Positions 43,480-56,331 of a DNA stretch of 64,000 nt are shown one piece after another. Below the pieces are notes generated by a model. The model saw nothing but the letters and a program-made list of their open reading frames with translations. It ran no database searches and had not been told where the DNA came from. Position numbers and translations under genes: made by a program. The stretch's first letter is position 1; every line of letters begins with the position of its first letter. The stretch spans positions 21,839,513-21,903,512 of the forward strand of contig JAJEKV010000014.1 of the NCBI GenBank assembly GCA_021234155.1, written 5' to 3'. The DNA is from Isoetes taiwanensis (Eukaryota; Streptophyta; Lycopodiopsida; Isoetales; Isoetaceae).

Positions 43480-46060
43480 AAAATTTGAACCTCCATAACT
43501 TGAGCTACAGAGCTCCAAATCGCCTGAAATTTGTTGCAATAGGACCGTTAGACAGTCTAGAATCCATTTATGACCTCAAATTAGGCTAGAAATGTCAAAC
43601 TCCATCTCAAAATGACCAAAATTGCTCGAACCCTTGAATTGTTTTTCCAAACTGTGGTTTATTTGTAAATAGAAGCATACCCCATTAGTAGCTCGCAAGT
43701 ATTGCTCTCGGCTCGAAGCTGATGCCTTACTCCTAGATAGAAGTGTTCAAGAACACCCCTTTGTTATAGTCACCTAGACCTCAGCATAGCAACCCAAGTT
43801 CAACTGTTCCTACATCACCTCTGCTCATGCCAAAGGCATAAACCTTGACCTAATTCTGTGTCCTTCTAATAGAGTTTGACTTATATAGCCGCCACATTGA
43901 CACTCCCTATTGCCGGGATACCTAGAAAGGAGCTAGAGTCCAGAGCTGCCCAAGTCACTCCATGTGTAGAGATTGGACACCCCCAAACCAACTTTGCTAG
44001 GACCTTAGAGTATGCCTCAAACATCATGAAGGCTTTGCAAAACAAACCTCATTTCATGCCATACCACACGTCCTAATGTCCATAGACTTGAAGGTTATAG
44101 ATATGTCTCCAGTAATGCTGCTCGAGTCATCTTGCTTGCTATAGAGCCCAGAATGTTGTAGGGGAGCCCTTCAAGTAGACCCTTAGACCCTAGGATATAC
44201 GAGTGTTGCTTTCGAAGTGCAAGGCCAGAGCCACATAAGAGCAAGAGGCGCAACTTCTTGAAGACATCGAGAACCTAGCCGACGTACAGACAGATAAAGA
44301 GAGGAGATCGAAAAGGCAGACCCAAGAGGGGAAAGCACAACGACAAACACCTCAACCGATAGACGAGTAGAACAGGACACCACCGGCCTATCTTCAATCT
44401 TCATCAAATGGGAAGAATATTTGGTAACCAACGGCATCAAGAATCTTCTAGATGTCAACCTCCCGGCTACCATGTCCACGAGCTCACATCAGAAAGAGGA
44501 TCTCGACGCCTTCACCAACTCGACGCACATGAGTTTCAAATAGAAGAATGCAAGGCAGCAAAATATAGGTGCAGGAAGATGTTAGACATCGATGCCACGT
44601 TAGCATCACGAGCTAGGGCCAGAGGGCATAATCTTCCGTCGAGGAGAGAAGTCATGGCGACACAGGAGCGTATAGAAACCGGAGGGAAGACCACCACGAC
44701 CTTGCAGCCCAGCAGCTCAAGCAAATGTCATGCAACGTCAACAAAAGAAGCAACCAAGCTAGGCAACCACAAAGCACCTCAGGCTGACCAGGACGAGCTT
44801 CCAGCTCCCTTGCACCAGCAGGAGAACTTTCATCGGTTCCAAAAAGTAGGAGACCATGAGGGGGAGGAGACGCATATCAAGGAAGGAACATCTCCGACTT
44901 GAAGGCCTATATCAGCATTAGGGGCAAGATCAAGGAGGAGAATATTCCGCTCGAACAAGAATTCCGGATCCAGAAACACCTAGAAACCAAAGGAAGGACG
45001 GCTTTACTACGTCAGCCAAGGAGTGCGAGACTCGAATGGATAGGACCGAAAGGACGGAGGAGACGACCTAGCCAACAGGTACAAATCATGCAAAGGCGAC
45101 CAGAAGAAGCTACGATAGGTGCAATGGAGATGACCACACTTCCAGGCACATGAGAGGCACCTCGGAATGAAGCAAAGCCCAAACAACAGGAGTCCCACTC
45201 AGAAATTCAACCTGCGGAGGAATGACAATGCCTGCCTACCGACCACAATCTCAGAGCTTCGAAGACATTCAAGAATGCTCGACTGCAACAAGCAGGTGAT
45301 CCTACTCAAGCGATCAATGGCACCGCACATCGGCAACCTTGCAACGACACACCGCATGTAGGGACGTTGAGCGGTCACCGCATTCCTTACGACGGACATA
45401 CACATTAAGGAGGAGCATCTTTTTTTCAAAAGATCACATCGACGAACACTCTTCGCAACTGGGGTTGACGAGCTCGGATCAGACATGAAGGTCAACAATA
45501 GTAGCAGCATCTCAAGGAATCCCGGAGTCAAGCAGAACGAAGAAGATGCAGCAAAAACCGAAGAATCAAACGCGATAGGAGGAGGAGTATAAACATTTAA
45601 GTAGATCTTCGTAGTTGTTTTGGAAAAGTGGATGAATTAAAATCCCAATGTAAATGCATATATGTCTATTGTATATCTCGAGTGTTCACGTATATAGTGG
45701 AGAAACATGAGTTTAGAGTCATGTTTTACTGATTTAGCGCTTAGATCAGGAAACTCCTTCACTTCGACTACCAAATGAGGAAGCAAGGAAGCACAACTTT
45801 AGCCCAAGGTCAAAATGGAAGAGCAAGTACGAGGGAGAAACGACCAGAGGCCAAGCAAACCTTCGACTCCAAACACTTCCGGAAGTGCCCTCAAGCAGAT
45901 GACCGCTCGTCCACCCAATGTCAGAATAAGAGACAACACCGGTCATGTCAAGATCATCAGCGCTGCACCAGGACATTGTCAGGGCACAACACTACCTCTT
46001 ATGGCAGCGGCAACACTTGACGAACTCATGACACGAGTGGCCTCAACAATAGAAGGAGGA
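43480..46060. other. Gypsy 1 internal region, no identifiable gene
   Basis: Purine-rich, GACGA/AGCAA-rich sequence. A 164-codon ATG-initiated ORF (44408-44902) overlaps another frame with coding-like text (IFIKWEEYLVTNGIK, 44388-44530), and the two cannot both be real. Nothing matches retroviral domains. Decayed gag is possible. Confidence 0.35.
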
Positions 46061-46061
46061 A

Positions 46062-47620
46062 CGACCCGACATCAACGAGCCAACTAAGAAGGCAACATCT
46101 CGACGACCATAATTCCACCTTGTGGTAATATAGGGTGATGCACTATGACACGCGTATTAGATGGAGATGCACTTACGAAATGCACCGCGACGAGGAGATA
46201 TGCCTTCAACAACTAGGTGATGGCTTCGCCAGGTACTCCTACCAGTAATTAGAAGAGAAGAAGCCGATCGTATCTCCGACATGTGGCACATCAAACACCC
46301 AAGGTAGAAGCATTCGACACCTTAACGGCAAGGATAGCAACTGAAGCACCTTCGGCAAAAAGAGAGTTCAAGATAATAGCCAGGCTATTCAACGACAAGA
46401 GTATATCTAAAGGCGGTACTTCTTCAACTCAAGGGTCAAGGCTGCAGATATAAGGATCCATCATCCCGACAATATAGCCGCCAGGGAGGAGAGCCATGAT
46501 GCTTTACTTGACGAGAGACCGACATGCATAGAGGGATAAAGGTCGAACTGAAAGGCGGAGAAGTGCTAGCAACCGACTTCTTCCACGAGCTCCCTAGAGG
46601 CAAGCAGGGAGGATCAAAACGACGAGCAAAATCAAAGCCACCGGAAGGTACCTCAAGACAAGAAGACGGCATAGCACCGAGGAACGTGACAACGTCAAGC
46701 CATGTGATCGAGGGATCAAACAAGGAAGATTGGAAGCTTCGATGGAGAAGCAACTAGGCGAGGCGAGCCGATGACTTGCACGCGGACTTGCATGCAACTT
46801 GGTGAACCCAAGGATGGACGATTCAAAGAACAAGCAGTAGAAGAAACAACTCCAGAGGAGTATAGCCAAAGGAATCACGCGACGGACCTCAAGAGACGCC
46901 TCCAAATAGCTTCAAGTATCATGAAGGGGGGAACAATTACCGCTAGAAACGGGATCGTGAAGCGGAATCAAAATGTCGAAGCATCAATGACCAGCACACC
47001 TTTAGTTAGAATGTGATGCAAAGCGTGTTGTGCCATAGCCGACAAACATCGGAGGGCCCAAGTATATCAACAAGTTACCCGAGATGCGAGCTGGCGTACA
47101 AATAGGAGGATATAGATCGTCAACACCATTGCAGGGAGGAACACCGATGACAATGCCAAGGAGTAGGTGTGCAACTTCGAAGGGAGGCACAAGGGGGACC
47201 TAATAGCTCTAGCGAGAATTGTAATTATGCAACTTATATGCTTTGCATATATAGTTCCCTTGTTATTCCTTCCCTCCCATAGCGTAACGGATCAAAGGAA
47301 GAGATGTCGGGGCAATTTGCGGTGAAGCAATCAACATCGTCAACACTCTTGAGCAACACGATAACGACAAGAGGACTTGGCGATGCGACCGTCGATGGAG
47401 TCGAAGAAACAATATCGGATACAGAGTCGTCCTTTAGCTGCCAAGACAAAGAGTTCAAGATGAAAGATCTTTTTCAACGGCGCCACCTTCAGGCTTTTGA
47501 AAAGCGGCATGGAAGATTCAAGTGATCAACTACGCCATCAAAGCCTCCAGCCTCTACATCAAAGAGGAGCCACCGTCAAAGGAGGCCTGGAAGTATCGGC
47601 GACTTCGGAAGAACGTTACC
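46062..47620 (+). repeat. Unit X, copy 2 (inside gypsy 1)
   Basis: Diverged copy of 37320-38760 in the same orientation. Shows that the sequence outside gypsy 1 to the left belongs to a related element. Confidence 0.65.
47304..47525 (+). pseudogene. Unit X ORF, copy 2
   Basis: ATG 47304 (MSGQFAVKQSTSSTLL), 73 codons to TGA, with TRGL, VDGVEETISDTESSFS and QDKEF shared with copy 1 at 38481. Basic C-terminus (FQRRHLQAFEKRHGRFK). Possibly the N-terminus of the element's gag. The two copies end differently, so neither is a full gene. Confidence 0.35.
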
Positions 47621-49629
47621 TTGCTGCTTCAAGCAAGCAACGAGTGGATGAGCTTCTAGCAAGCTCGAGGATCTAAGGCCATGGGGCCTAGTAGGTTAAA
47701 TGTATGGACGGTAACATCCATATTGGGATTAGAAGGCATTTCCAGATATTCTCGCTGAAAGGATTGCCCCAATATTGAGCTAAGCATCAAATATTGGGAA
47801 GGAAACGCATAGGAGTAACTAAAATTATACACGATTGTTAACAGACATCCAACATATTGAAACCACTTGGTGAGATTGATCACCTCGCTAAGAAGGAATC
47901 ATTACTAGGATAATTGTTGACCATGTATAAATCTAGTACCTCCAAAAGAATAATCCAACCGAAATAAAAGAAGTAATCTAGCAAGTCCGGCCAACTTGTT
48001 ACGATGGCATCAATTCGATTGGTAGGAATATTCCAAGAGTTTAAATAACTAAGAAAGGAGGAATCTCTAGAATATAAAAGAATAGTACATGCAAGGTACA
48101 TCTAAAATAAGAATTATAGTAATCAAATAGTCTTTTGAGACAAAAGGAATTGTCATGATGATAAAACCTTGTGGTTTAGAATCGTTCTAACTAAGTAGGT
48201 AACCCGTAACTATATTGAAATAAATGATAACATAATATGTGCATCCATCTTAGATGGTTATATATGTCAACTAAGGCTAGTAAATTAATGTGCTAAGTAA
48301 GAAGCGTATAACCTCTTAAGAGGAGAGAATAGATATGACATTGTGTACAACGTCATTGAAGGGGTGCAGGACCATTTTCTTTTCGAAGAAAGTGGGAGGG
48401 CTCAATCTTATGATTGAATGTACTTCCATCGAATTGACCGACCCGTAGAATAGAGTTCACTCCGGCAATGGCCGAAGCGAATAGAGCGTAAGATAGATAG
48501 ATAGATAGCTCAGGAGGCCTTCAACGTGCGAGGCTAACATGGTAGCTAACTACACCAATGAAGTGGAGCAAAACTATGCGAGCAATGCAACGACCAAGTC
48601 ATCTCCAAATTACTCGACGCCGGCTCAATGGGTGGATGCGTTCTAGCCTTAGGTAAGGTGTGCGCATGTATTATAAGCTTTAATGTGTCTTATTGATAAG
48701 TTAAATATAGATCTTAATAACTGCATAGAATTGGCTGTACGTATATGTATCATAGGGAAATAAGTTAAATAACAACGATAATGTGAGGTAGCATGTTAAT
48801 TAATCCTTCGCAAGGATGCAATTCCTTCCAAGCATAGCTATATGACCTCGGGGTCCTTATAAAAATAAATAGGAAATAGAATCCAAATATACTGAAGTGC
48901 ATCTTAGGGTTATACTTCCAAGGGTAATGCAGGACCCAAGGAAGAGAATAAGAAGCACATCAACCTTGTCTATGTAACAATAGGTCTAAATCAGAGTTAT
49001 TGTTTAAATAATCGCAATCTAAAAGCCGTTAAATATTGTGAAGCTTAGAGTAAATATAATTGTACTATTGGAAGCAATATATCCAATACTACTATAATGT
49101 CAATATAAAAATATTACCGTAAGGTAATTAATATAATTGCATGCATTAAGGGAAGTACAGCAGGATCATGCAGGGGTCCAAGACTGTAATGTTACTTAAG
49201 ACGTTAACGGATGCTAGCCGACATGCAACAGTTAGTGGAGGAAGTACGAAGACATCCTCTCGCAACAAGAGGCCGGCAGAAGAGCATAGCGACAAGCTCT
49301 GCATCGACAAGGTCAGATCTACTCGGCAAGGACATCTCCGAAGTAATCGGCTCAGGCATGTCGATTTATGTCTAGATTAATTTCATGTGTAGTTAAGATT
49401 AATCTACGCATGCCGCCTATGCTAGGTATGGGTTGCATGCGTAATTACCGATGATGAGACCACTACGGTGATCTCTAGGATGTGGTGAAATGTCATTGTA
49501 GGTATGACCGCGGTTTTGCTTGAATGAGTTGGAAGGTAGATTAAGTCTACTTCCGTCCCACGGAAGTAGACGACCTCGAGAGATAAGAGGTCATTCAGGA
49601 ATGCATTGATAGGAAAGCACCTCTAGTCA
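47621..49629. other. Gypsy 1 internal region, no gene
   Basis: AT-rich. A short GATA microsatellite at about 48494-48510. No ORF with recognisable content. Confidence 0.4.
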
Positions 49630-49634
49630 ATGCC

Positions 49635-50222
49635 TGTTAGTCATGTACGTCCAAATACAGGACTATTCATGCACACGACGGACCAGGTCAAGGCCAAGGA
49701 TCCACAGTCAGGCACAGGTCAGTCGTCCAAGGGCCCGCAGAAGACCAAGCCGCCGCGACCACGCAGTCAAAGGCCGTGCCCGGGACCAAGAGGAGGCGCA
49801 CGGAGAAATGACGCGCTGTCACCATCTGCGCCATTTCAGGGTCTCAAGAGGCACCGCCAACGTTCCTGCAAATCAGGCCTCCTTCCAGGAGTCGGCACCG
49901 AGCTTTGATAGAGTATCTATATTGGGCCAAAGGCCGTTGTACTATATATATGAGTAGATCTAACCCTCACGGGATAGATGAGTTTTTGGCCTTATCTCAC
50001 TTCTGCTTTCTCTCCATTGCGAGAGCTCATGTATCACAATTGATATCAAAGAGTTTTCTTCTCTTCATTGTGTTCTTCATTGTTCTTTTTGTTTTTCTCT
50101 TTTCCCTTCCTTAGTTTCTTTTGCAAATCCCGCGTGACACAGCTACCGGATTCTCCTGTTTGATCCACGGGTCCTCACAGCAGGGCTGTCTTGCAGGAGT
50201 TCCCGAACCCAGACCCTAAACA
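49635..50222 (+). repeat. Gypsy 2 5' LTR
   Basis: Starts TGTTAGTCATG and ends CAGACCCTAAACA. TATATATA near 49943-49950 is the likely promoter. Partner 59814-60402. Confidence 0.92.
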
Positions 50223-50223
50223 C

Positions 50224-50242
50224 TGTCGCCACTGCCGGGTCT
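50224..50242 (+). other. Gypsy 2 primer binding site (tRNA-Asp-like)
   Basis: TGTCGCCACTGCCGGGTCT, starting two bases after the LTR, resembles the complement of the tRNA-Asp 3' end (TGGCGCCGTTGCCGGGGAT) with a few mismatches. Confidence 0.5.
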
Positions 50243-50269
50243 GATTTTCTTCTCCCTTTTTCTTTTATC

Positions 50270-52290
50270 ATGTCTGCCCGAGCTTTCACCCCAGAGGAGC
50301 TTCTTAGCCAGACGGCATCTCGTTTGGAGCGCCATCAACGTCGCGAAGTTGCTCGAGATATGTATGACACAGGTTATGATATTGAGGGAGGCCATATTCG
50401 CTCACGAGCTCAATCGGCGCCACCTACTCCTCGTGTTCACTCTCGTCCTGGCTCTCCTTCAGCGTGCAAACATTGTTCCCAACCTCAGTCACCTCATCAT
50501 ACACCTGTTCAGCCACCTCCAGCTTATTTCCACACTCCAGAGAGTGCCTACATTCATATCTCCTCTGGCCATACTCCTCTGCCTTCACAACCATCATCCC
50601 TGGAGGAATGGGTTATCCTCATGTTTCTTTCGGCCCTCCCCAGGTTCAGACATATCCTCAATCTCCTTCTTTTCAACAGACTCTTCCAGTTTACACTCTT
50701 ACCGATCTCAAACCTCATGACTACGGACCCCACGGTCCTCCACCACAAGAACCTCCTTTTGCACATCTTCAGGGTCTTTCTGCTCCTTTGCCACCTCATA
50801 CGGAATCCATGGAAGTTCTGCCTCATTATGTTCCTCCTTATACACCGCCTCTCTATGCACAAGGCCAGTCACAATCTTCTTTTCAGACTCTCAAACTGAC
50901 CTATCCCACTTTTGGCAGTACTAAAGGCAAACCATTGGATCAAAGTGCTCAAGCCCACATGGAAGAATTTGGTCACGCTCAACCTCAACTGAAGTTCCAT
51001 ATCTTTTCCACCACGCTGCATGGATCCCCTCATCAATGGCTCATGGCAAACAAAAGCCATTGGAAACAAAACTGGACTGAAATGAAGACTGCTTTCCTTT
51101 CTCATTATGGGACCACAGATGATGATCAACTTCTTCTCAAGCAACTCAATGATCTTCAGCAAGAGCCCACGGAATCAGCTCGGGATTTTGCGGATCGTCT
51201 TCATATCCTCCTCAGCAAACTTCAAGAGTACCCCACGCAAAGCTAGATCCTCGTCTGGTTTCTGCAGGGACTTCCTCCGGCTATTCGTCTCATGACTGAA
51301 TACCTGCGCCCCAAGACTTTGGAGCAGGCCATCGAACTTGTCAATCATTCAGTTAATGTTTCCTCTCGCGGCGTGGCCCTCCAGGAGCTACCCTTCATTC
51401 CTCCTGTCATGGTACCTCAGACTACAGTTCAGCCTCAACACTCCAATCCTCAACGCAGTCAAATTTGGTGCCACATATGCAAATATCAAGGCCATTTGGC
51501 CAATGAGTGCAACTCCACCAATGGCCCTCCTCATTGTAAATGATGCAACATGTGCAATCATGCCACGGAGGAATGCACTCGTACTCATCCTACACCCTTC
51601 CGCCAAAAGATGGTTTATCAAGTCTAGACCACACCTCAGCAACAGCAGTCATATCAACCTCAGCAATTCCAAGCACAACCTGCTCAACAGTATCAACAAT
51701 CTCAGCAGCCACGGGGACCAAGCAACCGTCCTCCTTTTGATCCTGCTAAAGCTCAGTGCTATCATTGTTTGGAATGTGGTCATACCACCACGGCATGCCC
51801 TCAACTTCCTCAAGTTCAAGTCCAACAACCAGGCACGAATCAAACCACGTCTGTACGCCTCACGGCCTATCAACTTTGGATTGCCAATGGCAAACAGGGC
51901 CCTCGTCCTGTTCTTCGAAAACCACCACGCGTGCCTCAACAATCCAGGTATCAACCCGCTTCTGCAGCAACTCCTCAGATGGATCAACAAGCCCAGGAAG
52001 AGATTTATCAGGCTCTCAATCCTCCAGTTCAACCGTCAAATTGGGTTGGGTTGGTTTCACGTCAGACCAGGGCGTCACGCCCCTTGACCATCCTTCCTCA
52101 TGATGCGCAACCTGCTTTTGCAGTTGACATGATCCCTCATGCTGAGGACAAGAAGGTTCACTTTGCCCCAGATCTGGATAAACTCATGCCTCATGTCATG
52201 CCCAAAGTCAGACAAAGTATTCTGAATCTCATGCAAGCTGCTGAAGGACGCACACTGGCTAATGTCCATGCCACCACCAGAGCTCAGTAG
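50270..52290 (+). pseudogene. Gypsy 2 gag (capsid + three CCHC knuckles)
   Basis: ATG 50270 (MSARAFTPEELLSQTASRL). A frameshift near 50600 leads into the frame used to 53487. A Pro/His-rich N-terminal region precedes a capsid domain (LKLTYPTFGSTKGKPLDQS, HGSPHQWLMANKSHW, ESARDFADRLHILLSKL). A TAG at 51244 interrupts it. Three tandem C-x2-C-x4-H-x4-C knuckles follow at 51469-51510, 51535-51576 and 51757-51798; the second contains an in-frame TGA. Gag would package element RNA. Three knuckles is more than the usual one or two. Confidence 0.85.
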
Positions 52291-53487
52291 CGTCAGGACG
52301 CACCTTCATGATCTCAACCTCCACGCTCTCAGACATATCCGAATATTGCTGCAGAGGTGGAGCTTCTCAAAGAAGTTGCTTCATTACCACGCACTCCTGC
52401 TCCATTGGATACAGCTGATCCATTTTCTCATGTGCCGTTGGAACTCCAAGAAGAGCTAGCAAAAATCAAAATTCCTTTAAGTCTGGCAACTATTTTGAAA
52501 CTGTGTCCTGCTCTCAAGGACCAGTTGCCCCTTCCCACGGTTTTGGTTGGGGCAGTCGCTACCTCCACACCCACGGTACATGCTACAGTGGGCAATCAAC
52601 AAGTCAACCATGTTCAAATTGACGGGGGTAGTGCTGTCAATCTCATCACGGATAAACTCCGCAAGCAAATGGGCATCAAACAACTTTATCGTGCCCCATA
52701 TGACATCAAATTGGCTAATGGCCATATCACGCGCCCTCAAGGCGTCACGCCTCTTCTTCACATCAATATAGGCGATCTCCGATTCCCCTTGGAATTTGGT
52801 GTTTGGAAAGCAGGGGAAGATCCCGGTGATTATGAAATGTTGGTCGGCAGACCTTTTCTCCGTCAGGCCAAAAGTATCCATTACTGGGCCACGGACCAGT
52901 TAGTCATCACAGATGGTCACCTTAATGCCATCATGGATTTGGAAACTGGCAAGATCATTTCGGTCGAACATGCTGAACCTTCTCTCTCAGACACCGATTC
53001 TGAAGACGTACAGAACATTTATCAAGTTCAGGCTCCTCCTGCGAGTCTGCCTCTGTCATCCTACCCTGAATATGCTGATCCTTGGGGCGAGATGACTCTT
53101 GATCAGGACCAGGCTGTGGCTGCTTTACTCGACCCCTATCTGGCTCCTTACAATCGCATCCAATGTATCGATCATTTTTCAGATACTGAACATCCTCCAG
53201 ACACAGTGGACGTACACGCTGTCATGAAGCAGCCATTGCTTGATGACGCTCAGCAACCACTCTTCTTCACCATGCAGAGTGCAACTCATCCTGTCATGTT
53301 TCAACCTCCTGCTCATGTTGTTTACGACACGGAAGTTATCCCACATATTCAGACTCCTGATGTGGAGATAGTGGATGTTGGCAACAATCAGCCTGTCCGC
53401 CTTGCTGCAAATCTCCCGACCACCTATCAAGCACGCGCCATCACGCTCTTCAAAAAGTTCAAACACATTTTTTGCCTGGAGCTATAA
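52291..53487 (+). pseudogene. Gypsy 2 protease region
   Basis: Same frame as gag. The aspartic protease active-site motif is IDGGSAVNLI (about 52620), a DGGS variant of the usual DTGA/DSGA, with the downstream hydrophobic and ML(V)GRPFL pattern (about 52840) typical of gypsy proteases. A long acidic linker (EPSLSDTDSEDVQNIY) leads to the RT. It ends at TAA 53485-53487, overlapping the RT frame by 16 bases. Confidence 0.75.
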
Positions 53488-54749
53488 AGTTTCGGGGTAT
53501 CAACAAAAACTTGGGGGAGCTCACCATTCCTACTGAAATTGACAAACTGCTAGCTGCCGATTTGATCTATGAGGTCAAACATTCTGAATGGGTGAGCCCC
53601 ATCGTCATTGCTCTCAAACACAACGGTAAGATCCGCGTTTGCGTGGACTATCGCAAACTTAATCAGGCCACGGAGCGTGATCACTTCCCGCTTCCCTTCA
53701 CAGACCAGGTTCTGGAAGAGGTAGCTGGTCATGAAATGTACTCCTTCATGGATGGTTTTTCAGGCTACAATCAAATTTCCATCAAAGAGGCTGATCAACT
53801 TAAGACTACCTTCACCACCCCGTGGGGCACTTTTGCCTACAAGGTGGTTCCTTTTGGGTTATCAAACTCTCCATCAACGTTCCAATGCATCATGCTCTCG
53901 GTTTTTCATGATTATATGAAGGAGAAACCCTTTCTCCAGATTTTTTAAGATGACTTTTCCGCCTAAAGTTCCATGGATGACCACCTGGATAAATTAGAAC
54001 TTATTTTTCAGAAATGTGATGAATCTGGAATTAGTCTCAATCCCGAGAAATGCACCTTCTGCATCACCTCTGGTGTTCTGTTAGGCCATGTGGTCAGTAA
54101 AGCAGGTATCACCACGGATCCTGCTAAAATCAGTTGCGTGCTTAAAGCTCAAGCACCATCCAATATCAAGGAGACACGTTCTTTCCTGGGTAAGGTAAAT
54201 TATTATTCCACCTTCATTCCTGGACTTGCAGCCATTGTTAATCCCATTCATAAACTCACGGGTGACGAATCCACTTGGGCTTGGAATTCCCAGGCGGATG
54301 CTGCTTTCCAACAGTTGAATGTCTTGCTTACTCAGGCCCCAGTGTTTGTTCCTCCTCAATGGGACAAGCCTTTTCATGTTCATGTAGATGTCTCCGCATT
54401 TGCTATTGGTGTTGTTCTCTCACAAGCATTTGATGAGCACACAGATAAACCGAATCGTTATGCCAGCAGAAAACTCAATCCTGCTGAGCACAACTACTCT
54501 GCCACTGAGAAGGAGGCCTTGGGCTTAATTTTTTGTGTCCAACGCTTCCGTCATTATCTCTTAGGCAGTAAGATCAAGTTCTTTGTGGACCATCAAGCAC
54601 TTCTCTACCTGATCAACAAATCCACGCCCACGGGCAGAATTGCTCGTTGGGTCCTTCTTTTGCAAGAATTTGCTCCTTTTGAAATTGTTCATAAAGCCAG
54701 GCAAATCTCATGTTGTCCCGGATTATCTCTCACGCATTCACACAGATGA
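53472..54749 (+). pseudogene. Gypsy 2 reverse transcriptase / RNase H
   Basis: RT blocks: SEWVSPIVIALKHNGKIRV, CVDYRKLNQATERDHFPL, SFMDGFSGYNQI, TPWGTFAYKVVPFGLSN. The catalytic box that should read YxDD has a stop: QIF, TAA, DDFSA, TAG (53945-53965). Connection and RNase H follow in the same frame: LNPEKCTFC, LGHVVS, RSFLGKVNYY, then VDVSAFAIGVVLSQ, ATEKEALGLIFCVQRFRHYL and KFFVDHQALLYL. The frame is lost at about 54700. Confidence 0.9.
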
Positions 54750-56150
54750 TCCCTCCACGGGAGTTTCAGATGCTTTTCCTGACGCTCAGCTCTTTTTGGT
54801 CACGGCCACGCCACACTGGTTTCATAACTTTCAGCAGTATCTCCTCACATGTGCTCTTCCATCAAAAGACCCCACGCTTTCTCCAGAAAAACTTAAATCC
54901 CGTCACCGCCAATTTCTCTGTGAGGTCCGTGACTACACCATGGTTGCAGGCCATCTTTACAAACTTGGCAAGGATACCGTCCTCCGACGCTGTGTTCTTC
55001 CTCATGAAGTACCTGATATTGTTCGAGAAGCACATGAAAGGCTTGGTGGTGGTCATTTTCATGGTGACACCACGGCACGCAAAATACTTCTTGCAGGCTA
55101 TTTCTGGCACACGCTCTTCAAGGATGCTCACGCTCATGCCCGCACGTGTGATATATGTCAGCGTGTGGGTCGGCCCACAGCCCGTGACGCTCTCCCGTTG
55201 ACGCCGGTCGCCACGCCACTTTCCTTCAGCAAATGGGGAATGGACTTTGTGGGACCTATCGACCCTCCTACGCGGCACACCCGTGCCCGCTATGTTCTGG
55301 TTCTCACTGATTATGCTACCAAATGGGCGGAGGCTTGCGCACGGCAGCAAGCACAGCCAAGGTCATCTATACGCAAATCATCACGCGTTTTGGCTGTCCC
55401 ACGGAATTGGTCAGTGATCGAGGAGTTCATTTTGTCAATCACACCAATCATCACGCGTTTTGGCTGTCCCACGGAATTGGTCAGTGATCGAGGAGTTCAT
55501 TTTGTCAATCACACCATCAAGGAGCTGACGGATTATCTGCTGATACATCATCGTAAAAGCACACCTTACTATCCTCAAGGGAATGGTTTAGATGAAAGCA
55601 CAAACAAGACTCTGATCACTATTCTCAAGAAAATTTGTGATGCTTCTCGTACGGACTGGCAAGACAAGTTACCTACTGTTCTTTGGGCTTACAACTGTTG
55701 TTTCAAGATTGCTACTGGTCACACTCCTTTTAAGTTGGTTTATGGTCAAAAAGCATTGATGCCTTTTGAATATGTTCTTCCGACACTTCGGTTCCACCTT
55801 GTACCACTCATAACCCCCCTACAGCTCTTCAAGAACGAGTTTACCAACTAGAACAGTTGGATGAACTTAGGCGAGACGCTTATATTCGGGTTCTTCATGG
55901 TCAACAGTTGCGGAAATCTTTACATGACAAACATCTGAGAACCAAAACTTTTCAAGAAGGTGATTTGGTTTTACTTTATGATTATCGTTACAAAAATTTT
56001 CTAGGGAAGTTAAAGTTCAGATGGCTTGGTCCTTATCAAATTGCTCAAGTGGTACAACCCAGCGTTTTCAAGCTGGCAGAATTAGATGGCACTCCATTAC
56101 CTACACTGGTTAATGGCTTTCGCCTCAAACAATTCCATACAACAGTCTGA
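54640..56150 (+). pseudogene. Gypsy 2 integrase
   Basis: RNase H to integrase linker PDYLSRIHTDD, then the HHCC zinc finger (REAHERLGGGHFHGD ... CDICQRVG). Catalytic core: GMDFVGPI (D), LVSDRGVHF (D), NGLDESTNK (E). A 70-bp tandem duplication (55377-55446 and 55447-55516) sits in the core; with an upstream indel it returns to the original frame. A shift near 55855 leads to the C-terminal part with GPYQIAQVV and LVNGFRLKQFH, the GPY/F domain, stopping at TGA 56148-56150. Chromodomain not seen. Confidence 0.9.
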
Positions 56151-56331
56151 CGGTTATACACGATGAGAACAAGAATCTGAATCCACAGATAGTGACTAAA
56201 GCGGCATATTTATATTATAGGGGGAAAATTTACAAAATGTGGGCAGAGCCCATCTACTTCCGCTATGGGCACAACCCTATTTACAAAATGGGCAGCGCCC
56301 TATTTACAAAATCCTAAGATAAAAAATCCCT

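Noticed and set aside
44408-44902. 164-codon ORF inside gypsy 1
   Set aside because: ATG-initiated but unsupported by any motif, and it overlaps another frame with equally coding-like text. Listed only as part of the unassigned internal region.
50554-50862. Minus-strand ORFs across gag and pol of gypsy 2
   Set aside because: They are shadows of the plus-strand gag and pol coding, with no domain of their own.
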